64,000 bases of DNA from Psychrobacter aestuarii (GCF_904846035.1 NZ_CAJGYT010000001.1:434001-498000); one strand, 5' to 3'; counted from the stretch's first letter, positions 39,217 to 48,337 are shown. Notes: generated from the sequence alone by a model not told the origin. Made by a program: numbers and translations.

Positions 39217-39742
39217 AATAAATCCTTGTTTGGCGTATCGTTTGCCAAAAAATGTGGCGTGATAAGATGGTCGTCGCTCTTGGGCTGATACTGCGCTTTG
39301 CTTAGCAATACATTTTTAGCACGCAGCATCATTGACCCAATTATCACAAAACCAGGTAACCCAACGGGGTGTATAATAATTAAGTATGCGATTAGGATGC
39401 TAAAACGACGATATGAATATGACTACGGTCTAAGACACTTTATGACGCAGTTTAGCATAGCCGTCAGATTTCTCCTAGTCACAATTGGGCACAATTTTCG
39501 CGCAGTTTGCCCCGCCATTGCCGCGTCATTTGCCGCACAGGGTTTTCTTTTGTCTTTTCTTGCCCAAGCGTCTTATCGAGTACAATCGCCTGTCAGACTC
39601 ATGTTACACTAGCGACTATCATGACAGCGCTGTGTACTTTAGCTTATCGCTGTCTTTTTATTTGATTACTTATTCAGTTTGTCTGAATCACCCAGCCCAT
39701 TTGCCTTTCGTTGCCAATAGGGCGGTTATCCTTGGAGTCGCT
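39217..39742. other. Divergent intergenic region hisZ / DUF2237 gene
   Basis: About 525 bases. A TATAAT at 39372-39377 points toward the plus strand but has no clear -35. A 104-codon frame at 39298-39612 has no ribosome site or family features and was not called. Confidence 0.4.
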
Positions 39743-40132
39743 ATGTCGTTTGACCACCATCCCAGCCCTGAACTCAATCAAGCCAATGTCTTGGGTACAG
39801 CGCTTGCCAGCTGCTGCTTTGACCCGATTACTGGTTACTACCGCAATGGCTTTTGTCACACAGGTATGAACGATGGGGGACAGCATACGGTGTGCGCGAA
39901 AATGACCAGCGAGTTTTTAAATTTTTCATCCAGTCGTGGCAATGATTTGATTACGCCGCTGCCTGAGTATCACTTTCCAGGATTGCAGCCTGGGGATTAT
40001 TGGTGCATCTGTGCGCTACGCTGGCTTGAGGCGCTTGATTTTGATGTTGCCCCGCCACTCAAGCTTGAGGCATGTCACGAGAGCCTGTTGGCGTTGGTAG
40101 ACATTGAGACGCTCAAACAATACGCCTTATAA
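39743..40132 (+). CDS. DUF2237 family protein
   Basis: 129 residues from ATG 39743 with TTGGAG at 39732-39737. The DUF2237 pattern is clear: NVLGTALASCCFDPITGYYRNG, CAKMTSEFLNFSSSRGNDL and FPGLQPGDYWCICALRW. Family knowledge: short cytoplasmic proteins with conserved Cys and a TGYYR-type motif; function not established. A longer upstream frame to 39485 has no support. Confidence 0.88.
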   Translation: MSFDHHPSPELNQANVLGTALASCCFDPITGYYRNGFCHTGMNDGGQHTVCAKMTSEFLNFSSSRGNDLITPLPEYHFPGLQPGDYWCICALRWLEALDFDVAPPLKLEACHESLLALVDIETLKQYAL

Positions 40133-40219
40133 CAGGCTGTAGCGCGTTAGACAGCGCATATCTGCCATAATCATTTTGAGTATTGGCGTGGTCAGACACT
40201 TTACGATTGAGGTATCAGC

Positions 40220-41434
40220 GTGAGTACACAGCACGATGACAAACAGCCCCTTGGCAGCGCCACGCGTATCGCCCCAGACTCGAATATCGAGCAGTTGAGC
40301 GACAGCCACATCAGCGACCAGCCCTACAGCCAAGACAGTTATATCTATGGCGATGCCAAAGCCTCACACGCCGACACGCTAGAGACCATGACCATCTATG
40401 ACCCTGACGCTGAGCGTTACGAGGACATCGATGACTCAAGTCCCAATGAGGTGGTCAACTGCTACGCTTACTCGCGTAAAACAGGGCAACAGATTGGCGC
40501 GGTGGCACTCGATGATGTGAGTAAGGCGCTGAGTAACAACAATCAGTTCATCTGGCTTGGGTTGTATGACCCAAGCTTTCAGACCATCTCTGAGGTGCAA
40601 AATGCCTTTGACTTGCACGAGCTGGCGATTGAAGATGCCTTTGGCGACCATCAGCGCGCCAAGGTCGAAAACTATAACAACGACACCATATTCTTGGTCG
40701 TGCGTACCGCAAAGCTTGAAGACAATCTGATTCGCTATGGTACGACCGCTATTTTTATGGGCAAAAATTACATCATTACCATCCGTACAGGTCCCTCAAA
40801 TTCCTATGCGCCTGTGCGTGAGCATTGCCATCGCCGCCCCGAAAAGCTGCGCATGGGGCCGATTTTTATTTTGCACGCCATTCTTGATTTTATTGTCGAT
40901 AACTACATTCCGATTACCGACCGCTTGGGCAGCTATTTGCGTGAGCAAGAGCGCAATATTTTCACCTACGAGTTTAGCAAAAGCACACTTAAAAACTTAT
41001 ACGAGCTTAAATCACAGCTGGTACACATGCGCGCGGTGATTTTGCCTGTACAAGACATCTGTAACTTTTTTATCAATCATAAGAAAAACGATTTGCTCTC
41101 CTCTTTTCCCTATGCCGCAAAACCTTACTTTCGCGACGTCAATGACCACTTATTGCGCGCGCTGGACGCGGTCAACGGCATCAACGAGATGCTGAGCGTG
41201 GCGATGGACACCTATATGGCGATGGTCAATATGGGACAGAACGAGGTGGTACGTAAACTGGCGGCATGGGCGGGTATCCTCGCTGTGCCGACGGCGGTCG
41301 CAGGTATCTATGGCATGAACTTTGACTTTATGCCTGAGCTGCATTGGCAGTATGCGTATTTTGTGATTTTATTGTTGATTGCGCTCTTGTGTAGCTACTT
41401 GTATTACAAGTTTAAAAAAGCGCACTGGCTATAA
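40220..41434 (+). CDS. corA: CorA-family magnesium/divalent cation transporter
   Basis: 404 residues from GTG 40220, preceded by GAGG. It has a large cytoplasmic N-terminal funnel domain and two C-terminal membrane spans with the pore-mouth GMN motif (GIYGMNFDFMPEL) and a basic C-terminus (YYKFKKAHW). CorA forms a pentameric Mg2+ channel. The first ~70 residues are acidic and not conserved. Monocistronic, followed by a strong terminator. Confidence 0.95.
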   Translation: MSTQHDDKQPLGSATRIAPDSNIEQLSDSHISDQPYSQDSYIYGDAKASHADTLETMTIYDPDAERYEDIDDSSPNEVVNCYAYSRKTGQQIGAVALDDVSKALSNNNQFIWLGLYDPSFQTISEVQNAFDLHELAIEDAFGDHQRAKVENYNNDTIFLVVRTAKLEDNLIRYGTTAIFMGKNYIITIRTGPSNSYAPVREHCHRRPEKLRMGPIFILHAILDFIVDNYIPITDRLGSYLREQERNIFTYEFSKSTLKNLYELKSQLVHMRAVILPVQDICNFFINHKKNDLLSSFPYAAKPYFRDVNDHLLRALDAVNGINEMLSVAMDTYMAMVNMGQNEVVRKLAAWAGILAVPTAVAGIYGMNFDFMPELHWQYAYFVILLLIALLCSYLYYKFKKAHWL

Positions 41435-41454
41435 GTGCATAAACGACAAATCAT

Positions 41455-41483
41455 AAAAAAGGCGCTCATTGGGCGCCTTTTTT
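41455..41483. terminator. Bidirectional terminator between corA and psiE
   Basis: AAAAAAGGCGC-TCATTGG-GCGCCTTTTTT, with T-tracts on both strands, between converging genes. Confidence 0.9.
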
Positions 41484-41515
41484 ATCATTATATTTTATTG
41501 CGTAACATGCGCGCC

Positions 41516-42016
41516 CTACTCGCGGCGGCGCTTGGTATTGTCGTCCATCGAGTAAGTGCCTGCCTTGTGACTGGCGTGATGGTCGTCTAAGTAATCCTCA
41601 GGACGACCGAACATTCTTGCTGTCCACGTCAGTATCACGATAGAGGCACTGAGCGCCATAATGGCGATGGCAATCGTCGCCAGCAACCACAAGTGAAAAT
41701 AGTCCGATACCGCCTGGACATCGACCACCAAATGGCGCGACAAGGCAGTAATGGCAATGAATATCAAAAACTGTACAGGCAAACGATGGGTCTTAAAATA
41801 AATCCCAATCATTGCCAAAAGCTCAAGATAAATAAACAACATCAGAATGTCTTTTAATTCTGCCGAGCCTTTGTAAATGATGATCAAAAACTCTTTGCCT
41901 GCCGTCCAAATGACCACCAGACCGATCAAAAACAAAATGATGTAATGAAAAACATCGACAATCTCTCTGCCAATGTACTGCAATCGCTCGTGGATATCGG
42001 TATATCTATTAGACAT
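41516..42016 (-). CDS. psiE: PsiE-family membrane protein
   Basis: 166 residues from ATG 42016 (AGGT upstream); a TTG at 42031 is less likely. It has four membrane segments with the PsiE pattern: YIILFLIGLVVIW, then the EFL/IYLELLAMIGIYF region, the TALSRHLVVD motif and a last span. E. coli psiE is induced by phosphate starvation; its function is unknown. The C-terminal tail is charged. Confidence 0.85.
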   Translation of the reverse strand: MSNRYTDIHERLQYIGREIVDVFHYIILFLIGLVVIWTAGKEFLIIIYKGSAELKDILMLFIYLELLAMIGIYFKTHRLPVQFLIFIAITALSRHLVVDVQAVSDYFHLWLLATIAIAIMALSASIVILTWTARMFGRPEDYLDDHHASHKAGTYSMDDNTKRRRE

Positions 42017-42115
42017 TTGAGAACCTATCAATACGTTGTGGTAGTTGGTAGATTGACACTGATGCCTAATGCAATCAGCACCTGCTTATGCAATCAAGCG
42101 ACAACATACAAGACA

Positions 42116-42991
42116 TTACGCCTCGATGCCTGCTGCTTTTTCTGCTGCTTCAACGGTCTGGCGAATCAAGGTGTTGATGGTCATCGGACCCACGCCGCCT
42201 GGTACTGGCGTGTAGGCGCTCGCAATGTTTTCTACGCCGCTCAGCTCAATGTCGCCCACACCGCCGTTGTCGGTTGGGTGAAAGCCTGCATCGACCACAA
42301 TCGCGCCGTCTTTAATCCAAGCTGCTTTAATCAGCTCAGGCACACCTACCGCCCCAACCACAATATCCGCGCGCTTGACGTGGTCGGCAAGGTTTTTGGT
42401 TTTTGAATGACAGATGGTCACAGTACAGTTGGCGTTTAGTAACATTTGCGCCATTGGTTTGCCCAAAATCGCACTACGACCAACGACCACCGCTTCTTTG
42501 CCTGCAAGCTCGATGTCATAATGGTTTAGCAAATGCATGATGCCTTGCGGGGTGCAAGAACCATAAGCAGGCTCGCCCATGCTCATACGCCCAAAGCCAA
42601 GGCAGGTCACGCCATCCACGTCTTTATTCAGTGCGATACGGTCAAAGCACGCGCGCTCGTCAATCTGAGCAGGTACAGGATGCTGGAGCAAAATGCCGTG
42701 TACGTCTGGGTTGTTATTGAGCTCATCTATTTTTGCGAGCAGCTCTTCTGTGGTGGTCGCCTCTGGCATCTCTACGCGGATAGAATCCATACCCACGCGG
42801 CGGCAGGCATTGCCTTTCATACGCACATAGGTTGCCGATGCAGGGTCATCACCGACCAAAATGGTTGCAAGGCTTGGCGTGCGGTCTGTCTTGGTTTTGA
42901 TGGCGTCTACACGCGCACTTAATGACTGCTCGATTTGTTTTGCGAGCGCTTTGCCGTCAAGAATGGTCGCCTGAGCAGGGTTAGACGTCAT
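42116..42991 (-). CDS. folD: Bifunctional methylene-THF dehydrogenase/cyclohydrolase FolD
   Basis: 291 residues. The signature near the N-terminus is [14 protein letters not shown] (catalytic Lys), then the NADP-binding Rossmann [16 protein letters not shown] and the C-terminal [18 protein letters not shown]. It interconverts one-carbon units on tetrahydrofolate. Good ribosome site GGAGTTATT. A weak terminator-like hairpin (CCAG...CTGG then CTTTTT, ~43047-43066) follows upstream of its start on the plus map and is probably unrelated. Confidence 0.96.
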   Translation of the reverse strand: MTSNPAQATILDGKALAKQIEQSLSARVDAIKTKTDRTPSLATILVGDDPASATYVRMKGNACRRVGMDSIRVEMPEATTTEELLAKIDELNNNPDVHGILLQHPVPAQIDERACFDRIALNKDVDGVTCLGFGRMSMGEPAYGSCTPQGIMHLLNHYDIELAGKEAVVVGRSAILGKPMAQMLLNANCTVTICHSKTKNLADHVKRADIVVGAVGVPELIKAAWIKDGAIVVDAGFHPTDNGGVGDIELSGVENIASAYTPVPGGVGPMTINTLIRQTVEAAEKAAGIEA

Positions 42992-43157
42992 AATAACTCC
43001 ATAGATTATGCAGATGAGAGAAAGTCCCTATTGTACCGTGCAGCGCATAAAAAGCCCAGTATTACTGGATGTCAGCTGCGTAGCAAAAATAAAGACTAAA
43101 AATCCTTAGCAAAATCAATGACCAATAAAAAATACGCGTCTTTTTGGCAAAAAGCAC

Positions 43158-43185
43158 TTGTAATTTAAAATATCTTTGTTAATAT
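43158..43185 (+). promoter_or_regulatory. Promoter of tRNA-Cys
   Basis: TTGTAA (43158-43163), 16-base spacer, TAATAT (43180-43185). RNA would start about 10 bases before the tRNA. Confidence 0.55.
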
Positions 43186-43199
43186 AGGCGTCCTTGATT

Positions 43200-43273
43200 G
43201 GCTGGGTGGCAGAGTGGTCATGCAGCGGACTGCAACTCCGTGTACGCCGGTTCGATTCCGACCTCAGCCTCCA
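43200..43273 (+). tRNA. tRNA-Cys (GCA)
   Basis: Cloverleaf: acceptor GGCTGGG / CTCAGCC, anticodon GCA in the loop ACTGCAACT, T-loop GGTTCGATTCC, discriminator T (typical of tRNA-Cys) and encoded CCA. Confidence 0.95.
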
Positions 43274-43308
43274 ATTATTTAGTGCGAAAGTACATGTTAA
43301 AATCTAGC

Positions 43309-43336
43309 TTGCTTTATAAACACAATTGCTTATAAT
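43309..43336 (+). promoter_or_regulatory. Promoter of tRNA-Leu
   Basis: TTGCTT (43309-43314), 16-base spacer, TATAAT (43331-43336), followed by the GC-rich discriminator AGCGCC typical of stable-RNA promoters. Confidence 0.7.
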
Positions 43337-43388
43337 AGCGCCACTTATTTAACAGACAGTCACCACTGTCATTGAGTAAAAAAGTTTT

Positions 43389-43475
43389 GCCCGGGTGGTG
43401 AAATTGGTAGACACAAGGGATTTAAAATCCCTCGCTAGCAATAGCGTGCCGGTTCAAGTCCGGCTCCGGGTACCA
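43389..43475 (+). tRNA. tRNA-Leu (TAA)
   Basis: Acceptor GCCCGGG / CCCGGGT, anticodon loop TTTAAAA giving TAA, a long variable arm (CTCGCTAGCAATAGCGTG), T-arm GGTTCAAGTCC and encoded CCA. The long arm and the anticodon make it Leu. Confidence 0.96.
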
Positions 43476-43482
43476 TTATATT

Positions 43483-43513
43483 AAAAGGCTTCCAAGCAAT
43501 TGGAAGCCTTTTT
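43483..43513 (+). terminator. Terminator of tRNA-Leu
   Basis: AAAAGGCTTCCA-AGCAAT-TGGAAGCCTTTTT, starting 7 bases after CCA. Confidence 0.9.
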
Positions 43514-43563
43514 CTTATGCCTGTATTTTTTAATCCGTTAATTATCCTGCTTTATTCACGTAG

Positions 43564-43592
43564 AAAAAAGCGGCTATTACCCAGCCGCTTTT
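43564..43592 (-). terminator. Terminator of the ydcZ-like pair
   Basis: Minus strand AAAAGCGGCT-GGGTAAT-AGCCGCTTTTTT, 28 bases after the stop at 43620. Confidence 0.88.
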
Positions 43593-43619
43593 ATTGTCTA
43601 AACTTTTTTAAAACAAAAC

Positions 43620-44105
43620 CTATTCTACCGCCACCTGCGCACGCTTGGTTGCCGCCTTATTACTGGCGTAAATAAAGTACAGCGCGATGGCCAAACACGC
43701 GATAGCAATCAGGCGGCTGCTCGATAGCGGTATCATCTCATTGCCAAACCAACCAAAATTGTCAATCAGCACACTCATCGTCAGCTGACCAAAGATGACC
43801 GCGACGGTCGCCACCGCCGTACCAATACGCTGCACCGCCACCACCATGATGACGATATAGGGCACGCCGCAAAATGCGCCCAGCAGCTGCCATTTGGGCA
43901 CATCGAGCAAGGTGACGCTATGACGCGGCTCAAAGAACAATATCAATAGCGCAGTGACCAGCGCCCCGACCGAAAAGGTCAAAAACGCACTTTTAAACAC
44001 CCCGACATTGTCGCCCAAGCGTCCGTTGAGCGCTGCTTGAATGCTCAATGCCGCGCCGCCAATCAGCGCCAGTACAATCATAAAAATCAATGTCATACTC
44101 ATCAC
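43620..44105 (-). CDS. YdcZ/DUF606-type DMT membrane protein, subunit 1
   Basis: 161 residues, five predicted membrane spans. It has the DUF606 (YdcZ) pattern: SIQAALNGRLGDNVG near the N-terminus and TVAVIFGQLTMSVLIDNFGWFG in the fourth span region. Its start overlaps the upstream paralogue's stop by 4 bases (ATGA), so the two are translationally coupled. Family members are half-size relatives of DMT exporters and likely work as dimers. Substrate unknown. Confidence 0.85.
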   Translation of the reverse strand: MMSMTLIFMIVLALIGGAALSIQAALNGRLGDNVGVFKSAFLTFSVGALVTALLILFFEPRHSVTLLDVPKWQLLGAFCGVPYIVIMVVAVQRIGTAVATVAVIFGQLTMSVLIDNFGWFGNEMIPLSSSRLIAIACLAIALYFIYASNKAATKRAQVAVE

Positions 44106-44536
44106 CCCTGTGCCATAAAAATTAATGCAACAATCATAAACACCAAGGCAATCACGCGCCTGCCATCAATTTTTCGTTGCTGGGTGGCAAACCAGCCATA
44201 GTGGTCGATGAGCAAGCTTTGTAGCACCTGCCCTGCCAAAATCCCTATCATCGTCAGCGCAATACCGATAACGGGCGTGACCACCGTCAAGGTCACCACA
44301 TAGATAGGACCTAAAATACCGCCAACCAGTAGTAAAGGCGGCTGCGAGAAAAAAGAGGGACTGTTACGCGGACTAAAAAACAGCATTAATAAAAAGGTCA
44401 AAGCCGCGCCGACCCCAAAAATACTGAGCGTCGCCCACAGCTCTCCAACTTGTGCACCAAGGGGTCCGAGCAATCCCGCTTCAACGGAGAGCCCCATACC
44501 GCCGATGATGACGATAAGTATCAATAAAATCTGCAT
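44102..44536 (-). CDS. YdcZ/DUF606-type DMT membrane protein, subunit 2
   Basis: 144 residues, about five membrane spans, same family as the downstream gene: GLLGPLGAQVGELWATLSIF and TMIGILAGQVLQSLLIDHYGWF align with its partner. The pair probably forms an asymmetric heterodimer in the inner membrane (inference). It is divergent from a LysR regulator, suggesting control by it. Confidence 0.85.
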   Translation of the reverse strand: MQILLILIVIIGGMGLSVEAGLLGPLGAQVGELWATLSIFGVGAALTFLLMLFFSPRNSPSFFSQPPLLLVGGILGPIYVVTLTVVTPVIGIALTMIGILAGQVLQSLLIDHYGWFATQQRKIDGRRVIALVFMIVALIFMAQG

Positions 44537-44585
44537 AGTGTTGCCTGCGTTTGGTTATGTATTGCAAGAGGCGCAGTCTATCGCA

Positions 44586-44616
44586 GTGCATTGCGTTAAA
44601 AAACGCTATAATGCAC
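44586..44616. promoter_or_regulatory. Candidate operator over the LysR promoter
   Basis: Imperfect dyad GTGCATT-GCGTT-AAAA-AACGC-TAT-AATGCAC. Its right arm overlaps a TATAAT at 44607-44612 that faces the LysR gene. This fits a self-repressing LysR arrangement between the divergent transporter pair and its regulator. A TTTTGCAAAA palindrome follows near 44624. Confidence 0.5.
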
Positions 44617-44642
44617 AAATCAGTTTTGCAAAAGTGGCACAA

Positions 44643-45578
44643 ATGAAACATGCATCTAATATTAGTATCCGCACGCTGTCGTTGTTTATTGACGTTTTTG
44701 AAGCGCAGAGCTTTTCTGTGGTTGCTCGTAAAGAAGGCGTCTCTGCTTCTAAGATATCGCGGGTCATTAAACAATTAGAGGACGTGCTGGGTCAGCAGCT
44801 GTTTTATCGCAATACGCGCGCGGTGATACCCACTGAGGCTGGGCGGGTACTTATGGCGTACGCCGAACGTATCACTGAGCAGATGGATGCCGCGCAAAAG
44901 GCGCTACAAGCGCGCACGCAGACCCCGACAGGACTGCTCAGAATCAATGCGCCAGTGTTTTTTGGGCAGCGGCATATTGCGCCGTGGCTACCTGAGCTGA
45001 GCGCCCGCCACCCTAAGCTTGAGATAGATTTGACACTGACCGATGACTTTGTTGACCCGCATCACCATGCCACGGACATTATTTTTCGTATTGCCGCGTT
45101 GCACGATTCGGGACTGCATGCGCGTGTCTTTGGCACGCAGACCTACCATCTTGCCGCCGCGCCTGACTATCTGGCGCGTCACGGGGCTATCACGACCCCT
45201 GACGCGCTGCATCAGCATCACTGCCTGATGTATAAAGGCGCATCAGGCCCTAACCGCTGGCTGTTTAAAATCGGTGAGCAGCCGTGGACGCCCTGCGCTG
45301 TGCATGCACACATGATGTCCAACAATGCTGAGGCACTGCTTGCCGCGGCGCTCAAAGGCATGGGCGTGGTCTTGTTCCCTGATTGGTTGATCGGCGACCA
45401 TCTCAAAAGCGGCGCGCTGGTCAAGCTGTTGCCCGGCTATCAGACGACCGTCAATGCCGACGCGCTATGCATCGCCGCCATCTATCCCAACACCCGCCAC
45501 CCCTCCTTAAATGTGCGTGTATTGATTGATTATTTCTCCGAGGTGTATGGCAGCCCGCCTTACTGGCAATACAGCTGA
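44643..45578 (+). CDS. LysR-family transcriptional regulator
   Basis: 311 residues from ATG 44643; the frame extends upstream through the promoter, so the later start was chosen. N-terminal winged HTH (TLSLFIDVFEAQSFSVVARKE, SASKISRVIKQLEDVLGQQL, RNTRAVIPTEAG), then the LysR effector-binding domain. Divergent from the ydcZ-like pair, the usual layout for a regulator of the neighbouring genes. Effector unknown. Confidence 0.92.
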   Translation: MKHASNISIRTLSLFIDVFEAQSFSVVARKEGVSASKISRVIKQLEDVLGQQLFYRNTRAVIPTEAGRVLMAYAERITEQMDAAQKALQARTQTPTGLLRINAPVFFGQRHIAPWLPELSARHPKLEIDLTLTDDFVDPHHHATDIIFRIAALHDSGLHARVFGTQTYHLAAAPDYLARHGAITTPDALHQHHCLMYKGASGPNRWLFKIGEQPWTPCAVHAHMMSNNAEALLAAALKGMGVVLFPDWLIGDHLKSGALVKLLPGYQTTVNADALCIAAIYPNTRHPSLNVRVLIDYFSEVYGSPPYWQYS

Positions 45579-45726
45579 TAGCTCGCTGCCATATTTTTTA
45601 TATCAAACAACAGCACGTTAACCCGTTTATAAGCTCGATAAGTTTTTCGGCTTTTAACCACACTTCATCGCCTTTATCTGCCCCTCATATCATCTGCTTT
45701 TTTAACAATTTGCTTAACAATAGCGG

Positions 45727-45756
45727 TTGCAATATAAAAAGATTGATTTCTATAAT
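45727..45756 (+). promoter_or_regulatory. Candidate promoter of the amidase-permease unit
   Basis: TTGCAA (45727-45732), 18-base spacer, TATAAT (45751-45756). It gives a leader of about 175 bases before the ATG at 45942. The remainder of 45579-45941 holds no gene. Confidence 0.6.
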
Positions 45757-45775
45757 GTTTAGTAGGCAGAATTCT

Positions 45776-45793
45776 TGTTCATTATAGTGAACA
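45776..45793 (+). promoter_or_regulatory. Dyad operator candidate downstream of the promoter
   Basis: TGTTCA-TTATAG-TGAACA, 6-base arms around an AT centre, 20 bases after the -10. Bound protein could block the start of transcription; the regulator is unknown. Confidence 0.45.
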
Positions 45794-45941
45794 TTATTTT
45801 GATAAGGTGCGTGTCAGCATGCTTTGCCATTTGCAACAGACTGCTGCTTTATATCGCCATCGGACCATAAACCCCATTTACCCTATAAGCCGCAATCATC
45901 CACCTGCCACAGCCTCTCCCACCCATTGCACATAAGGGCAC

Positions 45942-46691
45942 ATGATGAAAATACTCCTCAATCAAATCGACATTACTGACTACGACGTCGCAACAAACGC
46001 GGCGGTCGTCCTAAGCGCCCTGCCCACGCATAAAGATGGCAATGATTTTATGATGTTCCCAGAGCTGACACTGACGGGCTTCCCCACCGCAGACAATATC
46101 GAGCAGCTGCACCAAGATGCCCTACCGCATTTTCAAGCCATCATAGACGCAAGCAAAGACACCGACGCCACCATCATCATCGGTCATATCGAAAAGGCGG
46201 ACGACACGTTTTATAACGCCTGTTTTTTTATAAAAAACGGCGAGATTATCCATAAGCACAGAAAGTCCAAGCTGTGGCTCGATGACGTTGGTGTGTTTAC
46301 ACAAGGCAGCGACTTTGAGGTTATTGAGATTGATGAGGTGGTCTGCGGCGCGCAGATTTGTTTTGAGCTGGAGTTCCCAGAGGGCGCAAGAACGCTTGCT
46401 AAAAAAGGCGCGGACGTGATTTTTATGCCGAACGGCAACATGCACCCATATGCCAATGTGCATGCTGTGCTGACACAGGCGCGCGCGATTGAAAACCAAT
46501 GCTTTGTCATTACCTGCAACAGTGTCGGCGTGGGACATGGCGGCGAATTCGTTGGCGAGAGTCTCGTCGTCTCCCCGACAGGCGAGATTATTAAAAAGCT
46601 CGGCGCTGGCGTAGAGACGGTCGCCGTTGATATTGACTTAAACGACATTCACAACGCAAAAAAGGATTATCAGTATTTAAACCTATTATAA
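45942..46691 (+). CDS. Carbon-nitrogen hydrolase (nitrilase superfamily)
   Basis: 249 residues. The catalytic triad is visible: E41 (FPELTLTGF), K108 (HKHRKSKLWL) and C140 (GAQICFELEFPE). A long AENQCF-type stretch (QARAIENQCFVITCNSVG) supports the fold. Family members hydrolyse amides, ureides or nitriles. The next gene, 25 bases later, is an APC permease, so the pair probably takes up and deamidates a nitrogen compound. The substrate cannot be read from sequence. Confidence 0.85.
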   Translation: MMKILLNQIDITDYDVATNAAVVLSALPTHKDGNDFMMFPELTLTGFPTADNIEQLHQDALPHFQAIIDASKDTDATIIIGHIEKADDTFYNACFFIKNGEIIHKHRKSKLWLDDVGVFTQGSDFEVIEIDEVVCGAQICFELEFPEGARTLAKKGADVIFMPNGNMHPYANVHAVLTQARAIENQCFVITCNSVGVGHGGEFVGESLVVSPTGEIIKKLGAGVETVAVDIDLNDIHNAKKDYQYLNLL

Positions 46692-46716
46692 AGACCATGA
46701 ATTTAAGGAAAAAATC

Positions 46717-48039
46717 ATGCAAAACAAGGACGTTGCACTCGAAAAAAACTTAGGCTTATTCGGTCTGATATTGTTCGGTTTGGCTTATATGACGCCGATG
46801 ATTGTCTTTGGGACATATGGCGTGCTGTACGAAGCCTCGACGGGCAATGTGGCGACCGCTTATTTATTCGCCCTGATCGCCATGCTCTTTACCGCAGGCA
46901 GTTATGCCTTGATGGCGTACAAATACCCCTCTTCTGGCTCTTCTTATACCTTTGTCTCTAGGGTCTTTGGCGACAAAATCGGCTTTTTAACAGGCTGGAC
47001 GATTTTACTCGATTATCTGTTTTTGCCGATGGTCATCTGGCTTATCGGTGGCATTTATTTAGAGGCGATGGCGCCGAGTATCCCTCTATGGTTCTGGATT
47101 GTGGCGTTTATCGTCTTGACCTCTGCGCTTAATTTTATTGGCTTTGGGGTCGCTAAAAAGGTCAACTTGGTACTGATGCTGATTCAGATTGGTGTGGTGA
47201 TTGCCTTTTGCGCCTTAGCTCTGATGTACATCCAAGGCTCAAGCAACACGATTGCCACGCCGTCCTTGGACATTCTTGCCAGCGACAACCTTGCGCCCAT
47301 TTTCTCAGGCGCAGCGATTGCCTGTTACTCTTTTTTGGGCTTTGATGCGGTATCGACCATGGCAGAAGAGACGGAAAACCCCAAGCATAATGTGCCAAAG
47401 GCGATTTTATTGGTCACGCTGCTCGGCGGTGTTATTTTTATCATTTCTTCATGGATATTGGGCAGTGCGTTTCCTGATATCAGCGTCTTTGCTGCCGAGT
47501 CAGCATCTGCAGACATTGCCAAGCAAGTCGGCGGCGTGATTTTTTCATCCGTTTTTATTGCTACGTTAGTCATCGCGCAGTTTACCTCAGGGGTGAGCGC
47601 GCAGGCGAGTGCGTCACGCTTGATGTTCGCAATGGGGCGCGATGGGGTGTTGCCGAGTGGCTTTTTTGGCAAGCTGCATGAGAAGTTTCGTACCCCTTAT
47701 CTCAACATCTTTATCGTTGGCATCATCGGTCTGTTGGCGCTGCGTATGGACATTGCGACCTCGACCTCGTTTATTAACTTTGGCGCTTTTTCGGCGTTCG
47801 TCTTGGTCAATATGAGTGCTTTTAAAGAGTATTTTAGGCTGGATAACAGTGAGCGTACGCTAAAACAAAAAATACTGCATTTGGTGATACCCACCATCGG
47901 TGCGCTGTCTGTGTTTAAACTGCTGACCAGCTTGGATGCAAACGCGCTGATGCTTGGTGCGTTATGGCTTGCCATCGGCGTGTGTTATCTGATTTATCTT
48001 ATTGTCAAAGGTAAAACCCTGACGTTGGATATGGAATAA
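46717..48039 (+). CDS. APC-family amino acid/polyamine permease
   Basis: 440 residues, twelve membrane segments. The APC signatures include GLFGLILFGLAYMTPM in TM1, YPSSGSSYTFVSR and the TM6 region AIACYSFLGFDAVSTMAEE. It resembles putrescine importers of the PuuP type. Co-transcribed with the upstream carbon-nitrogen hydrolase; a terminator follows. Substrate may be an amine or an amide-containing amino acid (inference). Confidence 0.88.
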   Translation: MQNKDVALEKNLGLFGLILFGLAYMTPMIVFGTYGVLYEASTGNVATAYLFALIAMLFTAGSYALMAYKYPSSGSSYTFVSRVFGDKIGFLTGWTILLDYLFLPMVIWLIGGIYLEAMAPSIPLWFWIVAFIVLTSALNFIGFGVAKKVNLVLMLIQIGVVIAFCALALMYIQGSSNTIATPSLDILASDNLAPIFSGAAIACYSFLGFDAVSTMAEETENPKHNVPKAILLVTLLGGVIFIISSWILGSAFPDISVFAAESASADIAKQVGGVIFSSVFIATLVIAQFTSGVSAQASASRLMFAMGRDGVLPSGFFGKLHEKFRTPYLNIFIVGIIGLLALRMDIATSTSFINFGAFSAFVLVNMSAFKEYFRLDNSERTLKQKILHLVIPTIGALSVFKLLTSLDANALMLGALWLAIGVCYLIYLIVKGKTLTLDME

Positions 48040-48062
48040 AAACAGCGAAGCTGACCTGATAT

Positions 48063-48100
48063 GCCGTCTTTGTCATTCGCGTGATAAAGGCGGTTTTTTT
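48063..48100 (+). terminator. Terminator after the permease
   Basis: CCGTCTTT ... AAAGGCGG stem with inner TCA/TGA pairing, then TTTTTTT. It lies 24 bases past the stop. Confidence 0.82.
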
Positions 48101-48238
48101 GTGGCTACTGCTTGCCTATAGCGTTATTGCTCCGCACAAAACACACCTACCCTATGCGTATTATCCCAATCAAAGTCTGTAGAAATATCAGAAAAATATT
48201 CAATAACCAAAATCCATCATTGTAAAGACAAACTATCG

Positions 48239-48268
48239 TTGACACTGCATCTTGCGCCTCGATATAGT
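48239..48268 (+). promoter_or_regulatory. Strong sigma70-like promoter of the monooxygenase gene
   Basis: Consensus TTGACA (48239-48244), 18-base spacer, TATAGT (48263-48268). It leaves a leader of about 90 bases. Confidence 0.7.
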
Positions 48269-48311
48269 CGTGAGAGGTTATCGGCTCTTTTGACCGTTAA
48301 TCTTATTTTTA

Positions 48312-48337
48312 TGGTTGCCTAGGGATTATCGCAACCA
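48312..48337 (+). promoter_or_regulatory. Leader hairpin of the monooxygenase mRNA
   Basis: TGGTTGC ... GCAACCA, 7-bp perfect stem with a 12-base loop, ending 12 bases before the AAGGAGAG ribosome site. Could affect translation; no known riboswitch recognised. Confidence 0.4.

Noticed and set aside
39298-39612. Plus-strand 104-codon frame upstream of the DUF2237 gene
   Set aside because: No ribosome site, mixed hydrophobic composition without domain, and it overlaps likely promoter sequence.
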